Shown in pieces: positions 9,422-18,269 of a stretch of 46,401 bases of DNA; the stretch's first letter is position 1; each line of letters begins with the position of its first letter. The position numbers and the translations under genes are program-made. The stretch spans positions 1 to 46,401 of the forward strand of contig CANRKY010000006.1 in the NCBI GenBank assembly GCA_947631355.1. Direction: 5' to 3'. The notes under the pieces are model-generated. The model saw only the letters and a list, made by a program, of their open reading frames with translations, had not been told where the DNA came from and searched no databases. This DNA is from an uncultured Marvinbryantia sp. (GTDB lineage: Bacteria; Bacillota; Clostridia; Lachnospirales; Lachnospiraceae).

Positions 9422-10906
9422 TCAGGTTTTCTCATGCGCCGGTTTTTTCTCATAAACCGGTTCCGAAGTCAGCTGCACAGACAGCTTCTGGAAAGTTTTG
9501 ATATCCACCGGAGAGAGCATGACCGTGGTGTGCACCTGGCAGCCCGCAAGGCGCGGGATCTGTTCCAGGGCGAGCTGGGCGTCCGTGCTGCTGGACGCGC
9601 TCATAGAAAGGGCGATCAGCACCTCGTCCGTGTGCAGCCGCGGGTTTTTGCTCCCAAGATACGCCGTCTTCAGGCGCTGGATCGGCTCGATGGCCGCGGG
9701 GGAGATCACGTGCTTTTTGTGGTCGATCCCCGCCAGTTCCTTCAGCGCGTTCAAAAGCAGGGCGGCGGAAGCGCCCAGAAGTTCGGAGGTTTTTCCGGTG
9801 ATCATGCGCCCGTCGGGAAGCTCCATGGCGGCGGCGGGAAGGCCCGTCTCCTCGCTGCGTTTCAGGGCGGCAGTCACCACGTGCCGGTCTTCTTTGGAGA
9901 TGTCGGCCTGCTTCATGATCAGCTCGATCTTCATGGCTTCGTCTTCCGTTTTAGAGCCGTTAGCCAGAGCGTTTAAAGCCTGGTAATAGCGCCGGATGAT
10001 CTCCTGCCGGGAGGCCTCGCAGCACACCGCGTCATCGCAGATGCAGTTTCCCGCCATGTTCACTCCCATGTCCGTGGGAGACTTGTAGGGGCTGCTCCCG
10101 GCGATTTTTTCAAAGATCGCGGTGAGCACCGGGAAGATCTCCACATCCCGGTTATAGTTGACCGTTGTTTCCTGGTAGGCTTCCAGGTGATACGGGTCGA
10201 TCATATTCACATCGTTCAGATCCGCCGTGGCCGCCTCATAGGCCAGGTTCACCGGGTGGCGCAGGGGCAGGTTCCAGATGGGGAAAGTTTCAAATTTTGC
10301 GTACCCCGCCGGGATGCCGCGCTTGTGCTCGTGGTATAATTGGGACAGGCAGGTGGCCATTTTGCCGCTGCCCGGCCCCGGCGCGGTGACGACCACCAGG
10401 GGGCGCGTGGTTTCAATATAATCATTTTTTCCGTAGCCCTCATCGCTGACGATCAGGGGAAGGTTGCTGGGGTAGCCGGGGATCACATAATGAGTGTACA
10501 CACGGATGCCCAGCTTCTGCAGGCGCGCCCGGAACAGATCCGCTGTCGCCTGCCCAGTATACCGGGTGATGACCACGCTGCTCACGTACAGGCCGCGCTC
10601 CTCAAAAACGCGGATCAGGCGCAGCACATCTGTGTCGTAGGTGATGCCCAGGTCGCCCCGGATCTTGTTTTTTTCGATATCGCCCGCGCTGATGGCGATC
10701 ACGATCTCCGCCTGGTCGGCAAGCTGCATCAGCATGCGCAGCTTGCTGTCCGGCTCGAAGCCGGGAAGCACGCGGGATGCGTGGTAATCATCGTACAGTT
10801 TTCCGCCGAACTCCAGATACAGCTTGTTCCCAAACTTGCTGATGCGCCGGCGGATGTGCTCGGACTGCATTTTTAGGTATTTGTCGTTGTCGAATCCAAT
10901 TTTCAT
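9422..10906 (-). CDS. DUF1846 family protein
   Basis: MKIGFDNDKYLKMQSEHIRRRISKFGNKLYLEFGGKLYDDYHASRVLPGF...; ORF open to 10942, start chosen at MKIGFD. Confidence 0.9.
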   Translation of the reverse strand: MKIGFDNDKYLKMQSEHIRRRISKFGNKLYLEFGGKLYDDYHASRVLPGFEPDSKLRMLMQLADQAEIVIAISAGDIEKNKIRGDLGITYDTDVLRLIRVFEERGLYVSSVVITRYTGQATADLFRARLQKLGIRVYTHYVIPGYPSNLPLIVSDEGYGKNDYIETTRPLVVVTAPGPGSGKMATCLSQLYHEHKRGIPAGYAKFETFPIWNLPLRHPVNLAYEAATADLNDVNMIDPYHLEAYQETTVNYNRDVEIFPVLTAIFEKIAGSSPYKSPTDMGVNMAGNCICDDAVCCEASRQEIIRRYYQALNALANGSKTEDEAMKIELIMKQADISKEDRHVVTAALKRSEETGLPAAAMELPDGRMITGKTSELLGASAALLLNALKELAGIDHKKHVISPAAIEPIQRLKTAYLGSKNPRLHTDEVLIALSMSASSSTDAQLALEQIPRLAGCQVHTTVMLSPVDIKTFQKLSVQLTSEPVYEKKPAHEKT

Positions 10907-11055
10907 CATCTTCATCCTCTGGTCGTAATAGGCTGCCGCCATATGCGTTCGTAATATGCTACCATCATAGCCTATATGGAAAAACTTTTCCAGTAATTTT
11001 TTATTGTTTTTTAGAAATATTTAAGAAAAAGAAGAATCTTTTTTCAATCTGAATA

Positions 11056-11084
11056 TTGATTTCTTGAGGGAGAATCCTTATACT
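11056..11084 (+). promoter_or_regulatory. Promoter of ftsH
   Basis: TTGATT-N17-TATACT. Confidence 0.6.
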
Positions 11085-11125
11085 AAAGAGTGTCTGCAAA
11101 GGCAGTTTATCAAGGAGGATAAAAG

Positions 11126-13348
11126 ATGGATAATAACCAAAACCGCGGGCAGGGCCCGGGAAACGGTTCCAATAATAACAATAATAACAACAAGCCGCCG
11201 AAGAACAGCCAGACCATCATGGTGTTTCTCATCGTCACGGTGATCACGCTGATCATCACCGGGCTGTTCAACAGCTTCCGGCGCGGCGTCACGAACCAGG
11301 AGATCACCTACAACCAGTTTATGGACCTGCTGGAAAAGGGGCAGGTGGAGAAGGTGGAGATCCAGTCGGGCAAGTACGTCATCACGCCGAAAACGCAGGC
11401 GTCCCTTTTTGGAGACATGGAATACACCTACTACACCGGGCTGGTGGACGATCCGGAGCTGGTGCAGAAGCTGCTGGACGCGGATGTGGACTTCAGCAGG
11501 GAGATCCCGGATATGACGTCGGAGATCATATACAGCCTGCTGAGCTTTCTGCTGCCGCTGCTCCTCATCTGGGTGCTGATGGGCTTTTTCCTGCGCCGCA
11601 TGGGCGGAGGCGGCGGTGTGATGGGCATTGGCAAGAACAAGGCCCGCGTCTACGCGCAGAAAGAGACCGGCGTGACATTTAAGGATGTGGCCGGGCAGGA
11701 CGAGGCGAAGGAATCCCTGCAGGAAGTGGTGGACTTTCTGGAAAATCCGGGCAAATATTCCAAGATCGGGGCAAAGCTGCCGAAGGGCGCTCTGCTGGTG
11801 GGCCCTCCGGGCACCGGCAAAACGCTGCTGGCAAAGGCGGTGGCGGGAGAGGCCCACGCGCCGTTCTTCTCCCTGTCCGGTTCTGACTTCGTGGAAATGT
11901 TTGTGGGCGTGGGCGCGTCCCGCGTGCGCGAACTGTTTGAGGAAGCAAAAAAGAACGCTCCCTGTATTATCTTTATCGATGAGATCGATGCCATCGGAAA
12001 GACGCGTGACAGCCACTTTGGCGGCGGGAACGATGAGCGCGAACAGACGTTGAACCAGCTCCTTGCGGAGATGGACGGCTTCGACACGGCCTCCGGGCTT
12101 TTGATCCTGGCGGCCACCAACCGCCCGGAAGTGCTGGATCCGGCGCTTCTGCGCCCCGGCCGTTTCGACCGCAGGGTGATCGTGGATAAGCCCGACCTGA
12201 AGGGCAGGGTGGATGTGCTGAAGGTTCACGCGAAAAACGTGCGCATGGACGAGACGGTGGATCTGGAAGCCATCGCGCTGGCCACCTCCGGCGCCGTGGG
12301 AAGCGACCTGGCGAACATGATCAACGAGGCCGCCATCCTGGCGGTGAAGAACGGCAGGAACGCCGTCAGCCAGGCCGATCTGTTTGAGTCGGTGGAAGTG
12401 GTGCTGGTGGGTAAAGAAAAGAAGAACAAGATCCTGAGCAAAGAGGAGCGGCGCATCGTGTCCTACCACGAGGTGGGCCACGCGCTGGTGAGCGCTCTGC
12501 AGAAGGATTCCGAGCCGGTGCAGAAGATTACCATCGTGCCCCGCACCATGGGCGCTCTGGGCTATGTGATGAACGTGCCGGAGGAAGAAAAATTCCTCAA
12601 CTCCAAGGCGGAGATCCAGGCCCGCATCGTGGAATGTGTGGCGGGACGCGCCGCGGAGCAGATCGTGTTTAACAGCATCACCACAGGCGCCGCGAACGAT
12701 ATCGAGCAGGCCACCCGGCTGGCCCGTGCTATGATCACGCAGTACGGCATGTCCGAGAAATTCGGGATGGTGGGGCTGGAATCCCCGGCGAACCAGTATC
12801 TGGACGGCAGGACCATTATGAACTGCAGCGATGAGACGGCGGCAGAGGTGGACAAAGAAGTGATGCGTGTCATCAAAGAGGCTTACAGCGAGGCCGTGCG
12901 CCTTCTGGTGGAGCACAGGCTGGCCCTGGACCGCATCGCGGATTTCCTGATCGAAAAAGAAACCATTACCGGGAAGGAATTTATGGAAATCTTCCACGAG
13001 GTGGAAAATTCCGTGAAGGAGAGATACCTGGAGCAGTCGGAACATGGCACGGATGAGGCAGCGCAGGAAACCGCACAGCCGGTAAGCGATGCAGGCGAGA
13101 CTGCAGCACAGCCGGAAAACAGTGCGAACGAAGCTGTACAGGAAGCGACACAGCCGGTAAGCAGTGTGGATGTGAGTGCGCAGGAAACCGCACAGCCGGT
13201 AAGCGATGCAGGCGAGACTGCAGCACAGCCGGAAAACAGTGCGAACGAAGCTGCACAGGAAACCGCACAGATGGAAAACAACGGCACGGACGATGCCGCA
13301 CAAAATAACACTCCGCAGACAACGGATGCGGGGGAGGGAGAGAGTTAA
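11126..13348 (+). CDS. ftsH: ATP-dependent zinc metalloprotease FtsH with repetitive C-terminal tail
   Basis: [50 protein letters not shown] (HExxH); N-rich N terminus before the TM segment. Confidence 0.98.
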   Translation: MDNNQNRGQGPGNGSNNNNNNNKPPKNSQTIMVFLIVTVITLIITGLFNSFRRGVTNQEITYNQFMDLLEKGQVEKVEIQSGKYVITPKTQASLFGDMEYTYYTGLVDDPELVQKLLDADVDFSREIPDMTSEIIYSLLSFLLPLLLIWVLMGFFLRRMGGGGGVMGIGKNKARVYAQKETGVTFKDVAGQDEAKESLQEVVDFLENPGKYSKIGAKLPKGALLVGPPGTGKTLLAKAVAGEAHAPFFSLSGSDFVEMFVGVGASRVRELFEEAKKNAPCIIFIDEIDAIGKTRDSHFGGGNDEREQTLNQLLAEMDGFDTASGLLILAATNRPEVLDPALLRPGRFDRRVIVDKPDLKGRVDVLKVHAKNVRMDETVDLEAIALATSGAVGSDLANMINEAAILAVKNGRNAVSQADLFESVEVVLVGKEKKNKILSKEERRIVSYHEVGHALVSALQKDSEPVQKITIVPRTMGALGYVMNVPEEEKFLNSKAEIQARIVECVAGRAAEQIVFNSITTGAANDIEQATRLARAMITQYGMSEKFGMVGLESPANQYLDGRTIMNCSDETAAEVDKEVMRVIKEAYSEAVRLLVEHRLALDRIADFLIEKETITGKEFMEIFHEVENSVKERYLEQSEHGTDEAAQETAQPVSDAGETAAQPENSANEAVQEATQPVSSVDVSAQETAQPVSDAGETAAQPENSANEAAQETAQMENNGTDDAAQNNTPQTTDAGEGES
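13061..13253 (+). repeat. Coding direct repeat in the ftsH 3' end, 117-bp period
   Basis: 76 bp identical at 13061-13136 and 13178-13253 ([25 protein letters not shown]). Confidence 0.95.
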
Positions 13349-13349
13349 A

Positions 13350-14639
13350 ATGGAGCAATTATTTACATTGTCAATAGCCCTGCTTGCAGGGCTATTTATG
13401 TCGCGTGTTGTTAAACAGCTGAAACTGCCGGCGGTGACGGCCTACCTGATAGGCGGCATCCTGATCGGCCCGTACTGCCTGGGAAGGCTTGGCATACCCG
13501 GCCTGGGATTTGTCTCCCACCAGAATGTGGTGGATTACAAGATCATATCCGATGTGGCCCTGGGCTTTATCGCCTTTTCCATCGGAAACGAATTTCGCCT
13601 TTCCCAGCTGAAGAAAACCGGGCGGCAGGCCACCGTGGTGGCATTTGCGGAGGCGTTGACTGCATCGTTCTTTGTTATGGCGGTGATGGTGTGCATGCAC
13701 TATCTGCTGGGAGAAAAATTTCCCATGCCGGTGGCCCTTCTTCTGGGAGCCATCGCCACGGCCACAGCTCCGGCGGCCACGCTGATGGTGGTGCGTCAGT
13801 ACAAGGCGAAGGGGGAACTGACAGATATCCTGCTCCCCATCGTGGCGCTGGACGATGCCATCGCGCTGGCTGTGTTTGCAGTGGTGAGCGGCGTGGCGCA
13901 GGCGGTAGATCTGGGGCAGTTTAACGTGGTGTCCATTTTGCTGGAGCCCATGCTGGAGATCCTGCTTTCCCTGGCATTGGGCGCGGTGCTGGGCGTGGTG
14001 CTTACCTTCTGCGAAAGGTTCTTCTTCTCGAACAGCAAACGCCTCTCCCTGTGCCTCACTTTTGTGATACTGGCCACGGCCCTGTCCATGAATAAGATCC
14101 AGATCGGCGGCATGTCCGTGGGCTTTTCCAGCCTGCTGGTGTGCATGATGACGGGCACTATGTTCTGCAATCTCTGCAATTTCTCTGAGGAAATGATGGA
14201 CCGTACCGATCAGTGGACGGCCCCGGTCTTCATCCTGTTCTTTGTGCTGAGCGGCGCGGAACTGGAGTTCAGCGTGTTCTCGGATATGGCCATTGTGGGC
14301 GTGGGCATTGTGTACATACTGTCCCGCTGCGTGGGAAAATATCTGGGCGCGTTCTTTGGCTCCCGTGCGATGAAATGCAACGCAAACATCGTGAAATATC
14401 TGGGGATCACCCTGTTCCCCCAGGCCGGGGTGGCGCTGGGGATGTCGCTGGCGGTCACGGAAACCATGGGGGAGCAGGGGGCGCTGATCCGGAACATCAC
14501 CTTGTTTGCAGTGCTGATCTATGAGCTGGCAGGCCCCATGATGACAAAGATCGCGCTGACAAAGGCCGGAGAGATCACCGCGAAGCCGCCGGTGGTAAAA
14601 CGTGTGAATACCGGGAGGGAACGGCATGAAAGAGTATGA
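13350..14639 (+). CDS. Cation:proton antiporter (CPA2/KefB-like membrane domain)
   Basis: MEQLFTLSIALLAGLFMSRVVKQLKLPAVTAYLIGGILIGPYCLG...; polytopic; the 13206 start in the ORF track would overlap the ftsH end. Confidence 0.88.
   Translation: MEQLFTLSIALLAGLFMSRVVKQLKLPAVTAYLIGGILIGPYCLGRLGIPGLGFVSHQNVVDYKIISDVALGFIAFSIGNEFRLSQLKKTGRQATVVAFAEALTASFFVMAVMVCMHYLLGEKFPMPVALLLGAIATATAPAATLMVVRQYKAKGELTDILLPIVALDDAIALAVFAVVSGVAQAVDLGQFNVVSILLEPMLEILLSLALGAVLGVVLTFCERFFFSNSKRLSLCLTFVILATALSMNKIQIGGMSVGFSSLLVCMMTGTMFCNLCNFSEEMMDRTDQWTAPVFILFFVLSGAELEFSVFSDMAIVGVGIVYILSRCVGKYLGAFFGSRAMKCNANIVKYLGITLFPQAGVALGMSLAVTETMGEQGALIRNITLFAVLIYELAGPMMTKIALTKAGEITAKPPVVKRVNTGRERHERV
13373..13396 (+). promoter_or_regulatory. 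Perfect 11-bp-stem inverted repeat inside the antiporter 5' coding region
   Basis: AATAGCCCTGC-TT-GCAGGGCTATT followed by TATG. Confidence 0.7.
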
Positions 14640-14853
14640 GGTTGTGTGGGAGATCTTTAACCTGTGCTCCAACAATCAGATGCGCGATGTCTTTATTGAA
14701 GAAGTGCAGATCACAGATCCGGAGCAGTATGTGAGAGATAAATTTGCGGGAAAAGATGTGACATTTGAAAAAAGCGTGCTGGAAAACGGCACGATCGTCT
14801 ACGATATCCAGACGTCGGACATCCGGCAGCGGATGTCTTTCACGGAAATTTGA
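14626..14853 (+). CDS. Small conserved-looking protein, 75 aa, overlaps antiporter 3' end
   Basis: MKEYEVVWEIFNLCSNNQMRDVFIEEVQITDPEQYV...; GGGAGGG RBS; operonic position before moxR. Confidence 0.75.
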   Translation: MKEYEVVWEIFNLCSNNQMRDVFIEEVQITDPEQYVRDKFAGKDVTFEKSVLENGTIVYDIQTSDIRQRMSFTEI

Positions 14854-15082
14854 AGTCAGATAGGAATATGGGATATCCTTCACAGAAACCGAAAGTCAGA
14901 TAGGGAATATGGAATATCCTTCACAGAAACTGAAAGCAGGACAGGAAATGTTTTGCGCAGAAATCTGAAGTCAGACAAGAAATATGGAATATCCTTCACA
15001 GAAACCGAGAGCAGGACAGGGAACGTCTTACGCAGAAATCTGAAGTCAGATAGGGATATGGAATATCCTTCACAGAAATCGA
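14836..15082 (+). repeat. Tandem array of 41/75-bp units derived from the 3' end of the 75-aa ORF
   Basis: ATATCCTTCACAGAAA starts at 14873, 14914, 14989, 15063; founder TCTTTCACGGAAATTTGAAGTCAGATAGG spans the stop. Confidence 0.88.
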
Positions 15083-15097
15083 AAACGGAGAAAATAT

Positions 15098-16015
15098 ATG
15101 TGTGACTTATTTGCAGAGTACCGGGAGCAGGGCGTAAACGAAAAGCTCTTAAAGGAGATCGAGACTTTCCGCGCAGGGCACGCCGTGGATCAGAAGGTGC
15201 AGAACCGAGTGATGCGGCCGGATATCCGCTTTTACGGAAAGGAAATTTTTGAGATGGCGGCCACGGCCCTTCTGGAGGGGCAGAACATTCTGCTGTCCGG
15301 CGCGAAAGCCACCGGAAAAAATGTGCTGGCCGAAAACCTGGCGTGGGTGTTTGGAAGGCCAGTTTACAACATATCATTTCATGTGAACACGGATAGCTCC
15401 TCGCTGATCGGCACCGACACGTTCCGGAACAACGAGGTGTGCCTGCGGCCGGGCCCAGTTTATGACTGCGCGGTGTACGGCGGCTTCGGGATCCTGGACG
15501 AGATCAACATGGCCAAAAACGATGCGGTCTCCGTGCTTCACGCGGCGCTGGATTTCCGGCGCATCCTGGATGTGCCCGGTTACGAGAAGATCGAATTGCA
15601 CGATGCCGCGCGCTTCATCGGCACCATGAATTACGGATACGCGGGCACACGGGAGCTGAACGAGGCGCTGGTCTCCCGTTTCCTGGTGATCGATATGCCG
15701 CCCATCGAGGAGGAGACATTGTTCCGGATCCTGAAGGATCTGTTCCCGGACGCGAAGGACGCGGGCCTGAAACAGATCTGCGGTTTCTTTATGGATCTGC
15801 AGCTCAAGGCGTCCCACAACGAGATCACCACAAAAGCGCTGGATCTGCGCGGACTGATCGGAGCGATCCGCACCATACGCGCCGGGCTCTCGCCGATTCA
15901 GGCGCTGGCCATGGGGATCGTCAACAAGAGTTTTGACGCATTTGAGCGGGAGATCATCGGGGACATTGTGGAAACCCGCATACCGGAAGGATGGAGCAGC
16001 GCGGATATTTTTTAG
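15098..16015 (+). CDS. MoxR family AAA ATPase
   Basis: LLSGAKATGKNVLAENLAWVFG; GGFGILDEINMAKNDAVSVLHAALD; moxR-type architecture followed by a VWA gene. Confidence 0.92.
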   Translation: MCDLFAEYREQGVNEKLLKEIETFRAGHAVDQKVQNRVMRPDIRFYGKEIFEMAATALLEGQNILLSGAKATGKNVLAENLAWVFGRPVYNISFHVNTDSSSLIGTDTFRNNEVCLRPGPVYDCAVYGGFGILDEINMAKNDAVSVLHAALDFRRILDVPGYEKIELHDAARFIGTMNYGYAGTRELNEALVSRFLVIDMPPIEEETLFRILKDLFPDAKDAGLKQICGFFMDLQLKASHNEITTKALDLRGLIGAIRTIRAGLSPIQALAMGIVNKSFDAFEREIIGDIVETRIPEGWSSADIF

Positions 16016-16231
16016 GCGCAGCGCAGGCAGTTTGAGAGCCTATGTGCGGTGCGGAGGCTTTTGAAGCGCATACGTGCAGTGTGCATATCAGAGAAACGAA
16101 GCGGTGCACAGGCGTTTTGGGCGCATACGTGCAATGTGCATATCAGAGAAACGAAGCGGTGCACAGGCGTTTTGAGCACATGCGTGCAACGTGCATATTA
16201 GAGGAATGGAGCAGCACGGGTATATTTTGAG
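15977..16231 (+). repeat. 55-bp tandem array related to the moxR 3' end
   Basis: Unit starts at 16067, 16122, 16177, 16232 (exact 55-bp period); last unit GGAATGGAGCAGCACGGGTATATTTTGAGCG resembles moxR end GGATGGAGCAGCGCGGATATTTTTTAGGCG. Confidence 0.85.
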
Positions 16232-16239
16232 CGTGTGCC

Positions 16240-18036
16240 ATGGGGCAGATGGAGAAAGAGGGCGGCATGGACGACAGGTTTGAAGAACGGCAGGCGGAGA
16301 TTGAGAACCGCGTGAAAAACCTTATGTGGACGGTCAGCGGCGATTACGACATGGACATAAAGCCGGATGTGGAGGCGTTTGTCAGAAATAAGTATATCGC
16401 CCTCTACGACGCCGTAAAGCAGGGCGCGTTTGCAAAATATTTCCAGCTGGACGAGCTGAGCCTTTATATATTAAAGAAACGGTACTGCGGAGCGGACGAG
16501 CATCCGCTTATGAGCATTGCCCGGCTTTGCACAGACGCGGCCGCGTACCCGGCTCTTGTGCGGGAGCGCCCAGGCGTGCAGAGCGTGCGCAAAAAAGCAT
16601 TTGAGGCGCTGCTGGAGCACGACTTCCACCGCCTGAATCAGTCCTTTGCGGGCAGGGTGAGGCTGTCCTTCATCCGGGATTTTCTAAACGGCAGGCAGCA
16701 GGACGAGCGGCGGGTGCAGGAGGTAAAGGACATCCTGTACGCCCTGGAAAACGCTGCGGGCACCATGGACATCATCCGGGCCATAGACCATATTTACAAT
16801 AGATATGTGGACGCCTCTTTCGAGCGCAGGCACGGGGATCTGAAGCACGTGCTGGACACGGAGCTGGAAGATATCGTCCGAGACGGCTGGCAGGATCTTC
16901 TGGACGAAGACATGGTGGAATCTGTGATGGAGCAGTTCCTGGAGCAGCTGAACCGGGAAGTCTCCACGCTGGAGGAGCTGGAAGAAAAAGAAGAAGCGGA
17001 AAAAACGAAAAAAGGAAATACCCGCAGCATCGTGGTGCTGGATGAACAGGCGATCTCCAAGATGCACAGTTATATGGAATTGAATTTTGGAAAGTCGCGC
17101 CTCACAGATGCCGAGCAGCGGCGGCTGAACCGCAGGCTCTGCACCGGGGCGCACACAGACTGCAGCCTCTGGTACACGGACGGGATCCTGGAAAACCCGG
17201 TGCTGATAAACGCCCAGTATGTGAATGCAAAGAAACAGGCGGACCGCAATCGCCTGCTGTATCACAACAGCAAAAATGTGGTGCGCCGCAACATCGATAT
17301 CATGACCGCCAGCTTAAAGCGGGCCATCGCCCTGCGCACGGAGGCAGACACGGTGCTGTCGGAGTATGGCAGCGTGGTTCCCAGCCGCCTGTGGAGGGTC
17401 GGCCGGACGCAGGACGAAAAGCTGTTTGTGCGCACGATCCGGCAAAACAATTCCGGCTTTGTGGTGGACATCCTGATGGACGCCAGCGGCTCCCAGAGGG
17501 ACCGTCAGAGCCAGGTGGCGCTTCAGGCATACATCATCAGCCGCTCCCTGAGCAATGTGTCCATCCCTCACCGGGTCATGGGGTTCTGCACCTTCTGGGA
17601 CTACACGGTGATGCAGCGCTACCGCGAATATGACGCCCCGACGCAGGCGGACGAAAAAATCTTTTCCTATACTACGGCGGCCAACAACCGGGACGGGCTG
17701 GCCATCCGGGCGGCGGCGGACGCGCTGATACAGCGGGAGGAGGACAACAAGATCCTGATTATCCTGAGCGACGGCAGGCCGAACGATGTGATCGTAAACC
17801 GCCCCAACAGCCGCAACCCCAGAATATACTGCGGGGATTACGCGGTGCAGGATACGGCGCGGGAGGTGCGCAGGCTCCGCGGCGCGGGGCTGTACGTGCT
17901 GGGTGTGTTTGCCGGAAAGGAACAGGACCTTGCCGCGGAAAAAAAGATCTTCGGCAAAGACTTCGCGTATATACGGGATATCCGCAACTTCTCCGCGATC
18001 GTGAGCCAGTACCTTCAAAAACTGCTGGAGAATTAA
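16240..18036 (+). CDS. VWA-domain (CoxE/CobT-like) protein paired with MoxR
   Basis: FVVDILMDASGSQRDRQSQVALQAYIISRSL (MIDAS DxSxS), ILIILSDGRPND; start could be 16267, preceded by GGAGAAAGAGG. Confidence 0.85.
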   Translation: MGQMEKEGGMDDRFEERQAEIENRVKNLMWTVSGDYDMDIKPDVEAFVRNKYIALYDAVKQGAFAKYFQLDELSLYILKKRYCGADEHPLMSIARLCTDAAAYPALVRERPGVQSVRKKAFEALLEHDFHRLNQSFAGRVRLSFIRDFLNGRQQDERRVQEVKDILYALENAAGTMDIIRAIDHIYNRYVDASFERRHGDLKHVLDTELEDIVRDGWQDLLDEDMVESVMEQFLEQLNREVSTLEELEEKEEAEKTKKGNTRSIVVLDEQAISKMHSYMELNFGKSRLTDAEQRRLNRRLCTGAHTDCSLWYTDGILENPVLINAQYVNAKKQADRNRLLYHNSKNVVRRNIDIMTASLKRAIALRTEADTVLSEYGSVVPSRLWRVGRTQDEKLFVRTIRQNNSGFVVDILMDASGSQRDRQSQVALQAYIISRSLSNVSIPHRVMGFCTFWDYTVMQRYREYDAPTQADEKIFSYTTAANNRDGLAIRAAADALIQREEDNKILIILSDGRPNDVIVNRPNSRNPRIYCGDYAVQDTAREVRRLRGAGLYVLGVFAGKEQDLAAEKKIFGKDFAYIRDIRNFSAIVSQYLQKLLEN

Positions 18037-18086
18037 GACCGCGATAAATAAAAATCGTAACAAATATTTTACAAAAATAGAAAAAT

Positions 18087-18125
18087 ATGAAAAATCATGC
18101 ACACAGAAAAGTGTGCATTTTTCAT
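18087..18125 (+). terminator. Intrinsic terminator after the MoxR/VWA operon
   Basis: ATGAAAAATCATGCACAC-AGAAAA-GTGTGCATTTTTCAT. Confidence 0.75.
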
Positions 18126-18174
18126 GCGCGAAGCAGTATTATGGAAAAAATGTGAAAAAAACTTTTGATAGGTG

Positions 18175-18203
18175 TTGACAGGAAATGTAATATATGTTAA
18201 GAT
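18175..18203 (+). promoter_or_regulatory. Promoter of the NlpC/P60 gene
   Basis: TTGACA-N17-TAAGAT. Confidence 0.7.
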
Positions 18204-18269
18204 GTCAGCGTAACAAATTTAACATTTCTGTAATAAATCAGTAGAATATAGATGGAGGTTGATTTTACG

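Noticed and set aside
11078-13303. 741-aa minus-strand ORF antisense to ftsH
   Set aside because: Frame-locked antisense ORF over a strongly supported ftsH; composition (H/R/V/L-rich) is typical of complementing GC-biased codons; no RBS or domain.
13392-14675. 427-aa minus-strand ORF antisense to the antiporter
   Set aside because: His/Gln/Arg-rich antisense translation of a membrane protein gene; no independent evidence.
14880-15377. 165-aa minus-strand ORF with repeated SVSVKDIPYFLSDFRFLRKTFPVLL
   Set aside because: Simply the reverse translation of the post-stop tandem array.
16042-16230. 62-aa ORF between moxR and the VWA gene as a real gene
   Set aside because: Made of the 55-bp array with no good RBS; kept only as evidence that the array derives from the moxR C terminus.
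14836-16231. CRISPR array
   Set aside because: Units are contiguous, degenerate and derived from CDS tails; no constant repeat/unique spacer pattern and no cas genes.
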